DNA of 64,000 bases, taken from contig OY282374.1 of NCBI GenBank assembly GCA_958295815.1, forward strand, positions 4,988,682 through 5,052,681, written 5' to 3'. How positions within the stretch are numbered: the stretch's first letter is position 1; every line of letters begins with the position of its first letter. The position numbers and the translations under genes were made by a program. Source of the stretch: Candidatus Poribacteria bacterium. Lineage in GTDB: Bacteria > Poribacteria > WGA-4E > WGA-3G. The notes beneath the pieces are model-generated. The model worked only from the letters and a program-made list of their open reading frames with translations. It had not been told where the DNA came from and searched no databases. Below, one piece after another: positions 35,288-42,842 of the stretch.

Positions 35288-35767
35288 TTACGTCTCCTTT
35301 ACGTATAAAATGCCGGCTTCGACTTTGGTTTCAAGCTTCTGCAATGGTTCTGGCGGTGGACCGGCAATAACCGCTCCAGTCTTATCGAATATCGCACCGT
35401 GACACGGACAGAGAAAAGAATCTTTCTTCTCATCCCACCGGACGAGGCAACCGAGATGTGAACAGGTTCGCGAGAAGACGTTCCATTCTCCGTTGCCGAT
35501 GTCGGTTATGTAGACGGAGCGTTTTTTGGTTGCTTTAACCCAGCCATCTTTTGCGGTGAAGGAGTAATCTACCTTTTTAAAGTGGCTGTTTTTGAGTCGG
35601 TCAGCGAGCCCCAGATCAACCCATTTCGATTCTGCTTTTTTGAAGGCGGGTGAGATTGCAAAACCGATAAGCGGAATTCCGGCAGCAAGTCCCAGAACTC
35701 CGCCAATGAAGGCTGTTGCGATCTCTAAAAATGAGCGACGGCTCTTCTTCTCCATCGGTTTCTCCAT
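35288..35767 (-). CDS. Rieske iron-sulfur protein of a bc-type complex
   Basis: A 159-residue Rieske protein, the 2Fe-2S electron acceptor of the quinol-oxidising complex. The N-terminus is a twin-arginine signal anchor (KKSRRSFLEIATAF, then a hydrophobic helix). Cluster motifs CSHLGC and CPCHGAIFD supply two Cys and two His ligands plus the disulfide cysteines, followed by the GPPPEPL loop. The ATG at 35755 (MEKKSRR) is an equally good start. It directly precedes cytochrome b and lies 3 bases after the Gfo/Idh/MocA gene, so all three could share a transcript. Confidence 0.94.
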   Translation of the reverse strand: MEKPMEKKSRRSFLEIATAFIGGVLGLAAGIPLIGFAISPAFKKAESKWVDLGLADRLKNSHFKKVDYSFTAKDGWVKATKKRSVYITDIGNGEWNVFSRTCSHLGCLVRWDEKKDSFLCPCHGAIFDKTGAVIAGPPPEPLQKLETKVEAGILYVKET

Positions 35768-35770
35768 AGA

Positions 35771-36835
35771 TTACCGTTTCCGGGTTTGTCCTTCAAACGG
35801 TGCCCGTAGATCGTAGCGTCCTTCTTCGAGGACGGGCAGGGTGCCGTCGTTAACCATGAGTTCGAGCGGTAATTCCTTGGTTTCCATCGGTATGTTGACG
35901 ACGTTCTTGATCCGCAGGGATTCATAGATAGCCATCATGATTTCAAGCGTATAGCGGGCTTGAACGCCGCTGCCACGGTGGTCAGGAATGTCACCCTCAA
36001 TCCACTCAATGAGTTCCTGAAATTGATTCTTGGGCTCTGGTGGTGGTGTGATGGTTTGCCATCCCTTGGCATCTCCGTTTTGGAGGAGAATTGTGCCATC
36101 GGGTCCGTTACGAATTTGTCCTTCTGTTCCAGCGATTTTGGGCATTGTGTCTGCCGGGTCTGGTAGGTCGCCTTCGTAGATACCGCGTGCACCGCCTTCG
36201 AAACAGACTAAACCCATGCAGAGGTCTTCACAAATCGTGCGGCGTTCCCACCGGTCGGTGGTACGGGAGGTTTGCCCGATAACCCACAGCGTCTCTGGAT
36301 CAGACAAAATGAACCGCCAGCCGTCAATCGCGTGTGTGCCTGTATTCAGCAGTCCGGCGTGCTGTTTTGCGCGGTGATGAACGGTTGTCGGTTCGCCAAT
36401 TGCGCCTGCAGCGACGAGTCTACGCGTTTCTATGTTTGCTGGTGCGTATCTACCTTGGTGACCGATGATGAGTTTGACGTTGTTCTCTTCACAGGCGGAG
36501 ATCATGTCGTCAGCTTGTCCGAGCGAGGCTGCCATCGGTTTTTCGCCGATAATCCCTTTCACGCCTGCTTTGGCTGCTGCGACGGTGGCTTCTGCCCGCG
36601 GTCCTTGCCACGTTGTGATGCTGACGATGTCGAGATCCTCTTTTGCGAGCATTTCATCAACGTCGGTATAGGTAGCCGGAATATCGTATTCATCGGCGGT
36701 CCGTTTCGCGGATTCTTCGTAGATGTCCATTGCTGCTACGACTTGTGCGTTAGGATTCGGTTTCCACGCTCTGGAGTGGGATCTACCCATTCCGCCGCAG
36801 CCAATGATTCCGATACGGTATGTCTGATTTGCCAT
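35771..36835 (-). CDS. Gfo/Idh/MocA-family oxidoreductase
   Basis: A 354-residue NAD(P)-dependent sugar or cyclitol dehydrogenase. The Rossmann motif is GIIGCGGMGRSHSRAW, the family signature EKP is in GIIGEKPMAASL, and a catalytic-type HAIDGWRF segment (His and Asp) is seen in the substrate domain. It probably oxidises a sugar derivative such as inositol; substrate not readable. AAGGAG lies before the ATG. Its position 3 bases upstream of the Rieske gene is an odd pairing and suggests read-through rather than a shared pathway. Confidence 0.9.
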   Translation of the reverse strand: MANQTYRIGIIGCGGMGRSHSRAWKPNPNAQVVAAMDIYEESAKRTADEYDIPATYTDVDEMLAKEDLDIVSITTWQGPRAEATVAAAKAGVKGIIGEKPMAASLGQADDMISACEENNVKLIIGHQGRYAPANIETRRLVAAGAIGEPTTVHHRAKQHAGLLNTGTHAIDGWRFILSDPETLWVIGQTSRTTDRWERRTICEDLCMGLVCFEGGARGIYEGDLPDPADTMPKIAGTEGQIRNGPDGTILLQNGDAKGWQTITPPPEPKNQFQELIEWIEGDIPDHRGSGVQARYTLEIMMAIYESLRIKNVVNIPMETKELPLELMVNDGTLPVLEEGRYDLRAPFEGQTRKR

Positions 36836-37191
36836 CTGTTAAGTCTCCTTATTGTGCAAGCCAACTGTTTAAAACCGTGTTGCCTATTCTATCACTCCTT
36901 CACCGTTTTTGTCAAATTTTTCACCCACTGCTTGCATTCCGTATTGCGAACGCGCTTGCGCGGATCGTGTTCAACGATGCGCCGGCGCGTGGTGATCGTG
37001 TGGATTAGGCGCGTAAGGCAGCATTGGAGTTTTAGGGGCAGAATGCGACGTGTCATGTTGGGCATCGCGTGGTGTTCATTGACGCCTACAATGTGGGGCT
37101 GGGCGTTTTGGGATATGAACTGCGTGGTAAGGCGAGCCGAGAGACCAAGATTTGTACACATACATATCAGCGGAAATGGGGGTATCATAGG
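36836..37191. other. Intergenic region, no gene supported
   Basis: A 356-base region between the divergent oxidoreductase and the RHH gene. Its middle (about 36945-37060) is G/C-rich with many CGCG steps (GCGAACGCGCTTGCGCGG, GCCGGCGCG) and differs in composition from its surroundings. Long frames crossing it are antisense shadows of the oxidoreductase. No promoter is convincing. Confidence 0.4.
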
Positions 37192-37455
37192 ATGGCAAAG
37201 AAACCGAATCTTGCGGAAGCTTTCAAAGTCGATGAGAAGGAATTACAACCGAAAGCCGATGTCGTGGAAATGCCTGAATCGACTGCGGAGAAAACGAAAC
37301 CTAAGAAACGGCATATCGGTGGGCATTTTGACGAGCCGGTGTATCGGCAGCTGAAGATAATGGGTGCTGAACTGGATATGACGATGCACGATATGTTGGC
37401 GGAGGCGTTTAATGGGTTTTTCCGGATGCACGATAAGCCGCCGATAGCTGAATAG
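37192..37455 (+). CDS. Small ribbon-helix-helix-like DNA-binding protein
   Basis: An 87-residue protein with a charged, flexible N-terminus rich in Lys and Glu (about 35 residues) and a C-terminal RHH-like core: KRHIGGHFDEPVYRQLKIMG (strand and first helix) and AELDMTMHDMLAEAFNGFF (turn and second helix), ending KPPIAE. This is the layout of ParG/antitoxin-type partition or transcription repressors, often encoded alone in chromosomes. It begins at ATG 37192, after a GGGGG tract 12 bases upstream; longer reading is not family-like. It sits at the left edge of the accessory island; no toxin gene is paired with it. Confidence 0.65.
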   Translation: MAKKPNLAEAFKVDEKELQPKADVVEMPESTAEKTKPKKRHIGGHFDEPVYRQLKIMGAELDMTMHDMLAEAFNGFFRMHDKPPIAE

Positions 37456-37468
37456 CGGTTGTGGGTCC

Positions 37469-37492
37469 GGATTACGGATTACTGCGTAATCC
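37469..37492. repeat. Hairpin after the RHH gene
   Basis: GGATTACG (37469-37476) pairs perfectly with CGTAATCC (37485-37492) around an 8-base loop, then G/T-rich DNA and a GATAGTTGTTAGTTAAG repeat fragment (near 37530). It may terminate the RHH transcript. Confidence 0.4.
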
Positions 37493-37585
37493 TTTGGGTT
37501 ATGGGTTGTGGGTTAAGAGAGGTAGTTGATAGTTGTTAGTTAAGAAATGAAAGATGCTAATATTACCACATTAGATAATGAGGTC

Positions 37586-38248
37586 TTATTTGTAATCTTT
37601 TATAAGATAATTATACAGCGACTCTATTTCATTAGGCGAAGTAGTAAACCATTCCTTTCCGGGGGCATCCGCTATATGTCTTCCAAAACCTTTTAAAATT
37701 TCATGGATGGCACTTTCTAATTCTTCAGGTTTATTAGTTAGTATGGTAAGTCCATGTTCTGTTTGCTCTGGTAATCCTATTGTCTGTTGATTTGTTCTAA
37801 TGCTTGGATCTGGATACTTACTTCTTCCTATTTTACATTTCCATTTATCTTCACCCTTTAATTCAGCATTTTCTTTGAGACTAGGTAAATAGTAAAGATA
37901 AACGCAATGATTACCTTCGCCGATTTGTCTATGGTCTTTGATCTGCTCATTTTTGGAATAATTTATGTTTCTATGTAATGATTTTGCAGCAGTGCGTTTC
38001 GTATTAGTAAATCTTGATGAGGACTTATTCGAGGATCTTTTGCTTTTAGGTATACCATTTTTTAATATATCTAAAAGTTTAGCATGATGCTTAAATGGGA
38101 CTTTTCGTTCGCCTTTCTCCCACATGCCTACTGAAGTAGTATTACCCACAGCAAAACCAAGTTCCAAAGCAACATCTGCCCGACTTAATCCCAGACTTTC
38201 TCTTGCTCGCCTTATTTCTTGAGGGGTCAAAGGAAATTTAGTATTCAT
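37586..38248 (-). CDS. HTH plus GIY-YIG-like (T5orf172-type) fusion protein
   Basis: A 220-residue protein joining an N-terminal XRE-like helix-turn-helix (TPQEIRRARESLGLSRADVA, VGMWEKGERKVPFKHHAKLL) to a C-terminal domain of the GIY-YIG/T5orf172 kind. The latter has VYLYYLPSL in place of GIY, KCKIGRSKYPDPSIR in place of YIG plus the arginine, and AIHEILKGFGRHIADAPGKEWF with the late glutamate. A Ser/Lys/Arg-rich linker lies between. It may be a DNA-binding nuclease or regulator. The start at 38248 (MNTKFPLTP) was preferred; the frame allows 38308. The gene is visibly more AT-rich than its neighbours, suggesting transfer. Confidence 0.65.
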   Translation of the reverse strand: MNTKFPLTPQEIRRARESLGLSRADVALELGFAVGNTTSVGMWEKGERKVPFKHHAKLLDILKNGIPKSKRSSNKSSSRFTNTKRTAAKSLHRNINYSKNEQIKDHRQIGEGNHCVYLYYLPSLKENAELKGEDKWKCKIGRSKYPDPSIRTNQQTIGLPEQTEHGLTILTNKPEELESAIHEILKGFGRHIADAPGKEWFTTSPNEIESLYNYLIKDYK

Positions 38249-38330
38249 AATAAAATAGCGAATTAGTTCCTTTTTAGGTATAATTATTATGTTTTTCTGT
38301 AGGTTCATAATGTAGCGAAGGCGTGATTTT

Positions 38331-38452
38331 ATGTCAAGTAAAAAATATCATCTTGCGATTTTGACGCCTGGCTGGATAGAGTTGATACTCGATGGGTGTA
38401 AACGATTGAGAGCCGATTTAGCAAAGTGAGGTGTGCGCCGTTGGGTGTGTCC
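38331..38452 (+). pseudogene. ASCH-domain gene fragment broken by a frameshift
   Basis: The reading starting at 38331 gives MSSKKYHLAILTPGWIELIL then DG, the opening of ASCH domains, but stops at 38429. Shifting frame after GATGGGTGT restores KTIESRF and SKVRCAPLG, the conserved continuation. Loss of one A from an A-run near 38400 explains the break. Beyond about 38452 similarity fades. ASCH domains bind RNA or modified nucleobases. This copy looks dead. Confidence 0.5.
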
Positions 38453-38626
38453 CGTGTGTGCGCATGCAGCGCGTCATTCCAGGAACAGGCGAACGCGCCG
38501 TATCCGTTGCAAGGGACGTCGCCGTCGGTGATCCCGGGGTGTAACCTTGTGTATTACTGATATCCTACGGGGAGAGGTATTGCATCTCATAATTCTTGGA
38601 AAAAATTAAACTTTTTGTCAATTAAA

Positions 38627-38782
38627 ATGTCTAATATTGAAGGAATAAGCATTCATGGCGAGATGATATTACCCAAAGCGGTACGCGCGACAAGACAAAC
38701 TTCTACAAGACAAGTCATAACAAGACGTTGCGACAAGACAAGTCAAAACAAGACCAATCAGGACCGTTCAATCACGCCATAA
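38627..38782 (+). CDS. Possible small ORF containing the 15-bp repeats
   Basis: A 51-codon frame starting MSNIEGISIHGEMILPKAV and ending in a Thr/Arg/Gln/Lys-rich stretch encoded by the ACAAGAC repeats (TRQTSTRQVITRR). A hairpin terminator follows 11 bases after the stop. The start lacks a clear ribosome binding site and I do not recognise the protein. It may be the beginning of a decayed gene or no gene at all. The rest of the 38453-38938 interval shows nothing else coding. Confidence 0.25.
   Translation: MSNIEGISIHGEMILPKAVRATRQTSTRQVITRRCDKTSQNKTNQDRSITP
38690..38762 (+). repeat. Five-copy 15-bp direct repeat (iteron-like)
   Basis: ACAAGAC occurs at 38690, 38705, 38720, 38733 and 38748, that is at steps of 15, 15, 13 and 15 bases. 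Copies share the longer form ACAAGACAAGTCA. The array is intergenic, upstream of the AlbA_2 gene, and resembles iterons or multi-site operators. Confidence 0.6.
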
Positions 38783-38793
38783 TGAGAAAAAGA

Positions 38794-38818
38794 GGTGTCC
38801 TCTCCCAGAGAGGGCACC
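38794..38818 (+). terminator. Hairpin terminator upstream of the AlbA_2 gene
   Basis: GGTGTCCTCTC (38794-38804) pairs with GAGAGGGCACC (38808-38818), one wobble pair, 3-base loop, followed by ATTTAATTTAAATT. It lies 120 bases before the AlbA_2 gene, so it could end an upstream small transcript or act as an attenuator. Confidence 0.6.
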
Positions 38819-38938
38819 ATTTAATTTAAATTATCTGTGCAGCGTTCGTCTCATTTAGCGTTGTTCGGGGATTTTGCGTAGGATCGATCGAGTCTGACAC
38901 AACTTGCAATCATCATTTTAAGAACGGACTTAATACCT

Positions 38939-40126
38939 ATGTTTACTAAACCAATAAACGAAATTGCATTTGAAGATATTGAATCATTTTGTGAAGAGTG
39001 GCCCGAAGGGGTGCGCGTGGAATATAAGCTCGATGTAGAAGAAATCAAAGGTAAAATTCCTAAAATTGTGTCGTCTTTCGCGAATGATCTGGGAGGGATT
39101 TTTTTGATAGGCGTAGAGGCAGACCAAGTAAGGAACGAGGTCATTTCCATTCCAGGTGTCCCTCAGCAAAAAGGAATTGATGAGAAAATTCAGAAGAGTG
39201 CGCTTGATGGGATCTACCCTGCAGTTATACCTGAAGTGAAAATCGTAAATGTACCGGATTCTGAGAATATGGTTGTCGTGGTGCGTGTAGATGAGAGCGT
39301 CCAGGCTCCGCATGCGATTCAAAATTCGACGAGGATTTATATTCGCACGGGCAGTATTACGAATCCCTATGATCTTGCTGACATGGATCGCATTAATTAC
39401 ATGTTCAAACGTCGTGAAGATTCACAAGTAGTTGCTCGACAAATCCTTGATCGAATTGAACGGAGAACCGGACATAGATTTCGTCCAGCCCCAGATAGAC
39501 CAGATCTTACAATCATTGCGCAGCCCGTATTTCCCTATCGTCCTGTGATATCAGCATCTGATATTTATAACTTATGTGAGACAAAGTTATCATCCAATAT
39601 TAGGAGGGTTCAAGGCGGTATTTCTTATGTTAACGGACCTACACATTTTGAACCCAACAGAATGGAATACTTTGAATTCAATGAATATGGAGTCGTCTAT
39701 CGTAGAATTGTACTATCGGTTCTTAATTATGACGGTAAGGAAGATATGGTTGACCTTAGACAATTTCTTATTCATATAAACTGCTTAATTGAACACACTA
39801 TGGATTTATATAAGAAATGTGAGTATTTGGGAAATATTGAGATTAGTGTCAAGCTGCAAGAAGTTTTAGACAAAAGACTGACTGACCAATTCGCTCGTGA
39901 TAATACAGTGAACGTCACTGGTAATCTTTATGCCAAACCAAAGTGCAATGATACAGAGGTTTTTACTTCAATACAATGTTTCACTCGCGATCTTGAAAAT
40001 AAAGATAAGCGGAAAGACATTGTTGAGGATTTAATGTGCCAGCTACTCTGGGCGTTTAATGTTGCAGTTGATAAACCGAATATTAGAGAGAATGTTGGGA
40101 AACGAATAGAGTGGGAACTTTCTTAG
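38939..40126 (+). CDS. AlbA_2 (Schlafen-like) domain protein
   Basis: A 395-residue protein whose first 130 residues follow the AlbA_2/Schlafen_AAA_4 domain: VRVEYKLDVEEIKGKIPKIV, SSFANDLGGIFLIGV, then ENMVVVVRVDESVQAPHA and RIYIRTGSITNPY. The acidic and basic residues of this domain form a nucleic-acid-binding or RNase site in Schlafen proteins. The remaining 265 residues are unrecognised and may be a sensor. Such proteins occur in bacterial defence islands and as regulators. The next gene on the strand is an FRG protein, also a defence-type family. Base composition is AT-rich, like its neighbours in the island. Confidence 0.72.
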   Translation: MFTKPINEIAFEDIESFCEEWPEGVRVEYKLDVEEIKGKIPKIVSSFANDLGGIFLIGVEADQVRNEVISIPGVPQQKGIDEKIQKSALDGIYPAVIPEVKIVNVPDSENMVVVVRVDESVQAPHAIQNSTRIYIRTGSITNPYDLADMDRINYMFKRREDSQVVARQILDRIERRTGHRFRPAPDRPDLTIIAQPVFPYRPVISASDIYNLCETKLSSNIRRVQGGISYVNGPTHFEPNRMEYFEFNEYGVVYRRIVLSVLNYDGKEDMVDLRQFLIHINCLIEHTMDLYKKCEYLGNIEISVKLQEVLDKRLTDQFARDNTVNVTGNLYAKPKCNDTEVFTSIQCFTRDLENKDKRKDIVEDLMCQLLWAFNVAVDKPNIRENVGKRIEWELS

Positions 40127-40214
40127 TCAAAGCGTGAGAGGTCTGTGTCGGTAAAAACCTTTTCGGCTGCCACAGGACTTAACCCAGACCCCAAAAATGA
40201 AAAGACATCATCTT

Positions 40215-40233
40215 ACGACACCGCGGGTGTTGT
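40215..40233. terminator. Hairpin after the AlbA_2 gene
   Basis: ACGACACC (40215-40222) and GGTGTTGT (40226-40233) form an 8-base stem with one G-U pair and a GCG loop, without a T-run. It is a weak terminator candidate in the 210-base gap before the FRG gene. Confidence 0.3.
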
Positions 40234-40336
40234 GAACCGGTGCTCTCTCCTATCAGATAAAGACGTTTGAAATCTGCTCGCCTGACATGCTACTATTGTC
40301 CTTAAATAATCTGAATTGTGGGGTGGGAGAATAACT

Positions 40337-41389
40337 ATGCCATATAGCGAAAACAACGTACCTATCATTGATGACATCATCGACGAAATCAAGGATAAAT
40401 CATCTAATGGTGAATACATCTATCGTGGCGAAAGTAAAAGGCATTCCAAAATTTCATCAACGCTCTATCGTGAGTATATTAATATTAGCGAACATATTAC
40501 GCATGATTTAAATATTTTTGATCTTCGGATTCTTCAAAAGCACATGTTGAAGGTCGTTAAAAAGCATATAGGGGAACCTCCTCAAGATATTTACTTAGGT
40601 ACGCACTGGTTCATTCATCACTCTGGACTTAATCCAGACCTAACCTTAACTACTGAGGAAATTGAGTTACTTACTCAACTTCAACACTTTGGAGGTGATA
40701 CCAACCTTATTGACTTCACAACCGATTTTCTCATAGCGGTTTTTTTCGCATGCTCTGATCTGTGTTCCCTCGGAGAAGACGGACGAGTGATCGTGCTTGA
40801 AAAAACTGATAAAATAAAAAAAATGATGATACCTCCACAGAATCCACAACATCGCGTAATAGCCCAAAAAAGCGTATTCCTACACCCTCCCAATGGCTTT
40901 ATTGATGTTTCCGACTATAAAGAAGTCTGTATTCCATCCGTCCGCAAACTAGAATTGCTAAAGGATTTACGGCGCTACCATGACATTTCTGCTGAAACTA
41001 TCTACAACGACATCCATGGATTTATTAGACATCGAAACATCCAAATGAATGCCTACGTACAATTTGAATTAGGTCTTACGTGTCAATATAGAGCATATCA
41101 GGCGGAACCCAATACGGGCGAACTAGCAGATTTTTTATTAGCCATTGAACATTATAAACAAGCGATAGCACTGGATCCAGAGTTTGGTGTAGCCTATGGA
41201 AACCTCGCGGAGTGTTACTTACACATTGAGAGGTGGGACGACGCTAGAAAAAACTTCAAAACTGCGAAAAACATGAAAATAGATATTATCTCTTCATTCT
41301 ACACAGAGTATAAAAACGTTGCAGAATTCGAGGAAAAAACCGGTCTTAATATGCCTCCAGATATTGGCGAAATGTTAGGGAATTTGTAA
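40337..41389 (+). CDS. FRG-domain protein with TPR end
   Basis: A 350-residue protein. Residues from about 25 to 200 form an FRG domain, named for its F/YRG motif: here YIYRGES, and later LQHFGGDTNLIDFTTDFLIA with VFFACS, the conserved second half. The FRG domain has no settled biochemical activity but is frequent in phage-defence and mobile regions. The C-terminus holds one or two TPR units (LLAIEHYKQAIALDPEFGVA, YGNLAECYLHIERWDDARKN). The ATG at 40337 was chosen because GGGAGA lies 7 bases upstream. It probably pairs with the AlbA_2 gene before it; the fusion to TPR suggests a partner-sensing role. Confidence 0.78.
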   Translation: MPYSENNVPIIDDIIDEIKDKSSNGEYIYRGESKRHSKISSTLYREYINISEHITHDLNIFDLRILQKHMLKVVKKHIGEPPQDIYLGTHWFIHHSGLNPDLTLTTEEIELLTQLQHFGGDTNLIDFTTDFLIAVFFACSDLCSLGEDGRVIVLEKTDKIKKMMIPPQNPQHRVIAQKSVFLHPPNGFIDVSDYKEVCIPSVRKLELLKDLRRYHDISAETIYNDIHGFIRHRNIQMNAYVQFELGLTCQYRAYQAEPNTGELADFLLAIEHYKQAIALDPEFGVAYGNLAECYLHIERWDDARKNFKTAKNMKIDIISSFYTEYKNVAEFEEKTGLNMPPDIGEMLGNL

Positions 41390-41410
41390 GAATAAATCAT
41401 AATCCGTTTT

Positions 41411-41542
41411 TTACGCAACCGTGACGATCTGTAAGAATCCTGTGAGGGTACGTGTACGCCAATCGGCTTGGTTGTATGCCTCACGTTCCGCGACGATGGC
41501 GAAGTAGTATTTAGCAGTAGGGTCGGGATTCGAAGATCTCTC
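41411..41542 (-). pseudogene. Remnant of the 3' end of a protein gene
   Basis: On the minus strand a frame without ATG reads DPTAKYYFAIVAEREAYNQA then DWRTRTLTGFLQIVTVA and stops at 41411. The composition looks like genuine protein, but the frame is closed upstream by a stop inside a hairpin repeat (41532-41546). The family is not recognised. The remaining gap to the next gene holds nothing else clear. Confidence 0.3.
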
Positions 41543-41546
41543 CTAC
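41532..41546. repeat. Short hairpin repeat, copy 4
   Basis: GAAGATCTCTCCTAC within GGGTCGGGATTCGAAGATCT, closely matching copy 3 (GTCGGGATTCGGAGATCC) on its left side. It lies upstream of the enolase-superfamily gene. Confidence 0.55.
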
Positions 41547-41655
41547 AAAGGAACTAAATGCCCATACCGTTTTCCTTGACAAACGTGCGGATACGTTGCA
41601 AACTATAGAGAATAATAAGACTTGTAGACTTCACCAAAAGAACGGAGATTGTCAG

Positions 41656-42753
41656 ATGGCAGACTATGAAGATAAAGGTTCTGAGATTCGAGTGACAAAC
41701 CTTGAGGCTTTTCCGATGGGTGTGAAAGCCTATGTCAAGATTGAAACGAATATGGGTGTTACAGGTTGGGGTGAGATCAACAATATGGAGACGACCGTCA
41801 CCTGTGCGTTGGCGCATTCCTTGTCGGAACTGATTATGGGTGAAAACCCTACGCGGATTGAGCATCATTGGCAACGTTTATTCCGCGCACACCGTAACAT
41901 CCGAGGTGGCGGTTTGATGGTGCATACTATCTCCGCTATTGATATGGCATTGTGGGATATTGCCGGAAAGTTGTGGGGTGTGCCGGTGTATCGCCTGCTC
42001 GGTGGTCCCTGCCGCGATAAAATTTGGAAGTATCCAAGTCCAAAGGCAATAAAAACGGGACCTGGTGGTTCTCAGCCGTTTGCTGGTACCCCCGATGAAA
42101 TTGCCGACTTGGTTCAGCGAGTACGGGATGCGCGGGAGAAGGTTGGTTCCGATGGTGCCGTGATGTTTGATGCGCATAGCTGCTTGCCACCACCTATCGT
42201 CAAACAATTCGCGAGTTACCTGCAGCCTGACGACCTGCTCTTCTTGGAGGAGGCGTGGGTGCCGGGCAATATTGAAGTGATGCGCAAAATCCGGGAATCC
42301 GTCCCTGTTCCGCTGGCGACGGGTGAGCGCGATCGCACGATATGGGAGGTCCGTGAAATTCTTGAAGCACAAGTGATTGATATCCTTCAACCCGATTGTG
42401 GACATGGTGGCGGTATCACGCAGGTTAAGAAAGTCGCTGCACTCGCAGAAGCACATCACGTTCCGATCGCACCGCACTGCACGATGTCCTATCTCGGTCT
42501 CACGGCGAGTTTTCATCTGTCGGCTGCTGTCCCGTTTTTCCTTATCCACGAAGGCTATGAAAATGTCCTTCCAGACGGTGTTGCGCACAAAACATGGGAG
42601 ATGGACGAGGAAGGCTACGTTTCTCTTCCTGAAGGTCCTGGTTTGGGTGTTACTGTGGATGAGGCGAAGGTAATTGAAGTCGGACAGGAACCTGGGAGAC
42701 GTTTCACATGGCCCAATAGTAGATTGGCGGATGGCTCTATCGCTGATTATTAG
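41656..42753 (+). CDS. Mandelate racemase/muconate lactonizing (enolase superfamily) enzyme
   Basis: A 365-residue enolase-superfamily enzyme, probably a sugar-acid dehydratase. The capping domain contains YVKIETNMGVTGWGEINN and the barrel has the metal ligands in VMFDAHS (Asp), LFLEEAW (Glu) and TGERD (Glu), with a catalytic-type histidine in IAPHCTMSYLG. The layout is closest to the D-mannonate/galactonate dehydratase kind, but the substrate is not decidable. The start at 41656 (MADYED) was chosen because GGAG lies 8 bases upstream; longer reading has no support. It stands alone and ends at a strong hairpin. Confidence 0.9.
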   Translation: MADYEDKGSEIRVTNLEAFPMGVKAYVKIETNMGVTGWGEINNMETTVTCALAHSLSELIMGENPTRIEHHWQRLFRAHRNIRGGGLMVHTISAIDMALWDIAGKLWGVPVYRLLGGPCRDKIWKYPSPKAIKTGPGGSQPFAGTPDEIADLVQRVRDAREKVGSDGAVMFDAHSCLPPPIVKQFASYLQPDDLLFLEEAWVPGNIEVMRKIRESVPVPLATGERDRTIWEVREILEAQVIDILQPDCGHGGGITQVKKVAALAEAHHVPIAPHCTMSYLGLTASFHLSAAVPFFLIHEGYENVLPDGVAHKTWEMDEEGYVSLPEGPGLGVTVDEAKVIEVGQEPGRRFTWPNSRLADGSIADY

Positions 42754-42780
42754 ATTTACTATTACTTAGACACTACGAAT

Positions 42781-42804
42781 TGGCGAGGTTGGGAAACCTC
42801 GCCA
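42781..42804. terminator. Bidirectional terminator
   Basis: TGGCGAGGTT (42781-42790) pairs perfectly with AACCTCGCCA (42795-42804) around a GGGA tetraloop (GNRA type). It lies between the convergent enolase-family gene and the last ABC permease gene. Confidence 0.7.
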
Positions 42805-42842
42805 GCAGCAGCGGTGTACTATTGCGACTGAGCATGGGCTCA

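Noticed and set aside
36272..37354. 360-codon plus-strand frame
   Set aside because: Most of it is antisense to the Gfo/Idh/MocA gene; the translation is Cys/Arg-rich and shows no domain. Only the RHH gene starting at 37192, in another frame, is supported.
38690..38762. CRISPR-like appearance of the 15-bp repeats
   Set aside because: Units are too short, spacing has no unique spacers and no cas gene is present.
41299..41484. 61-codon minus-strand frame after the FRG gene
   Set aside because: It overlaps the FRG end in antisense and is in a different frame from the more protein-like remnant.
41878..42588. 236-codon minus-strand frame
   Set aside because: It is a shadow of the enolase-superfamily gene, whose metal ligands and fold are intact on the plus strand.
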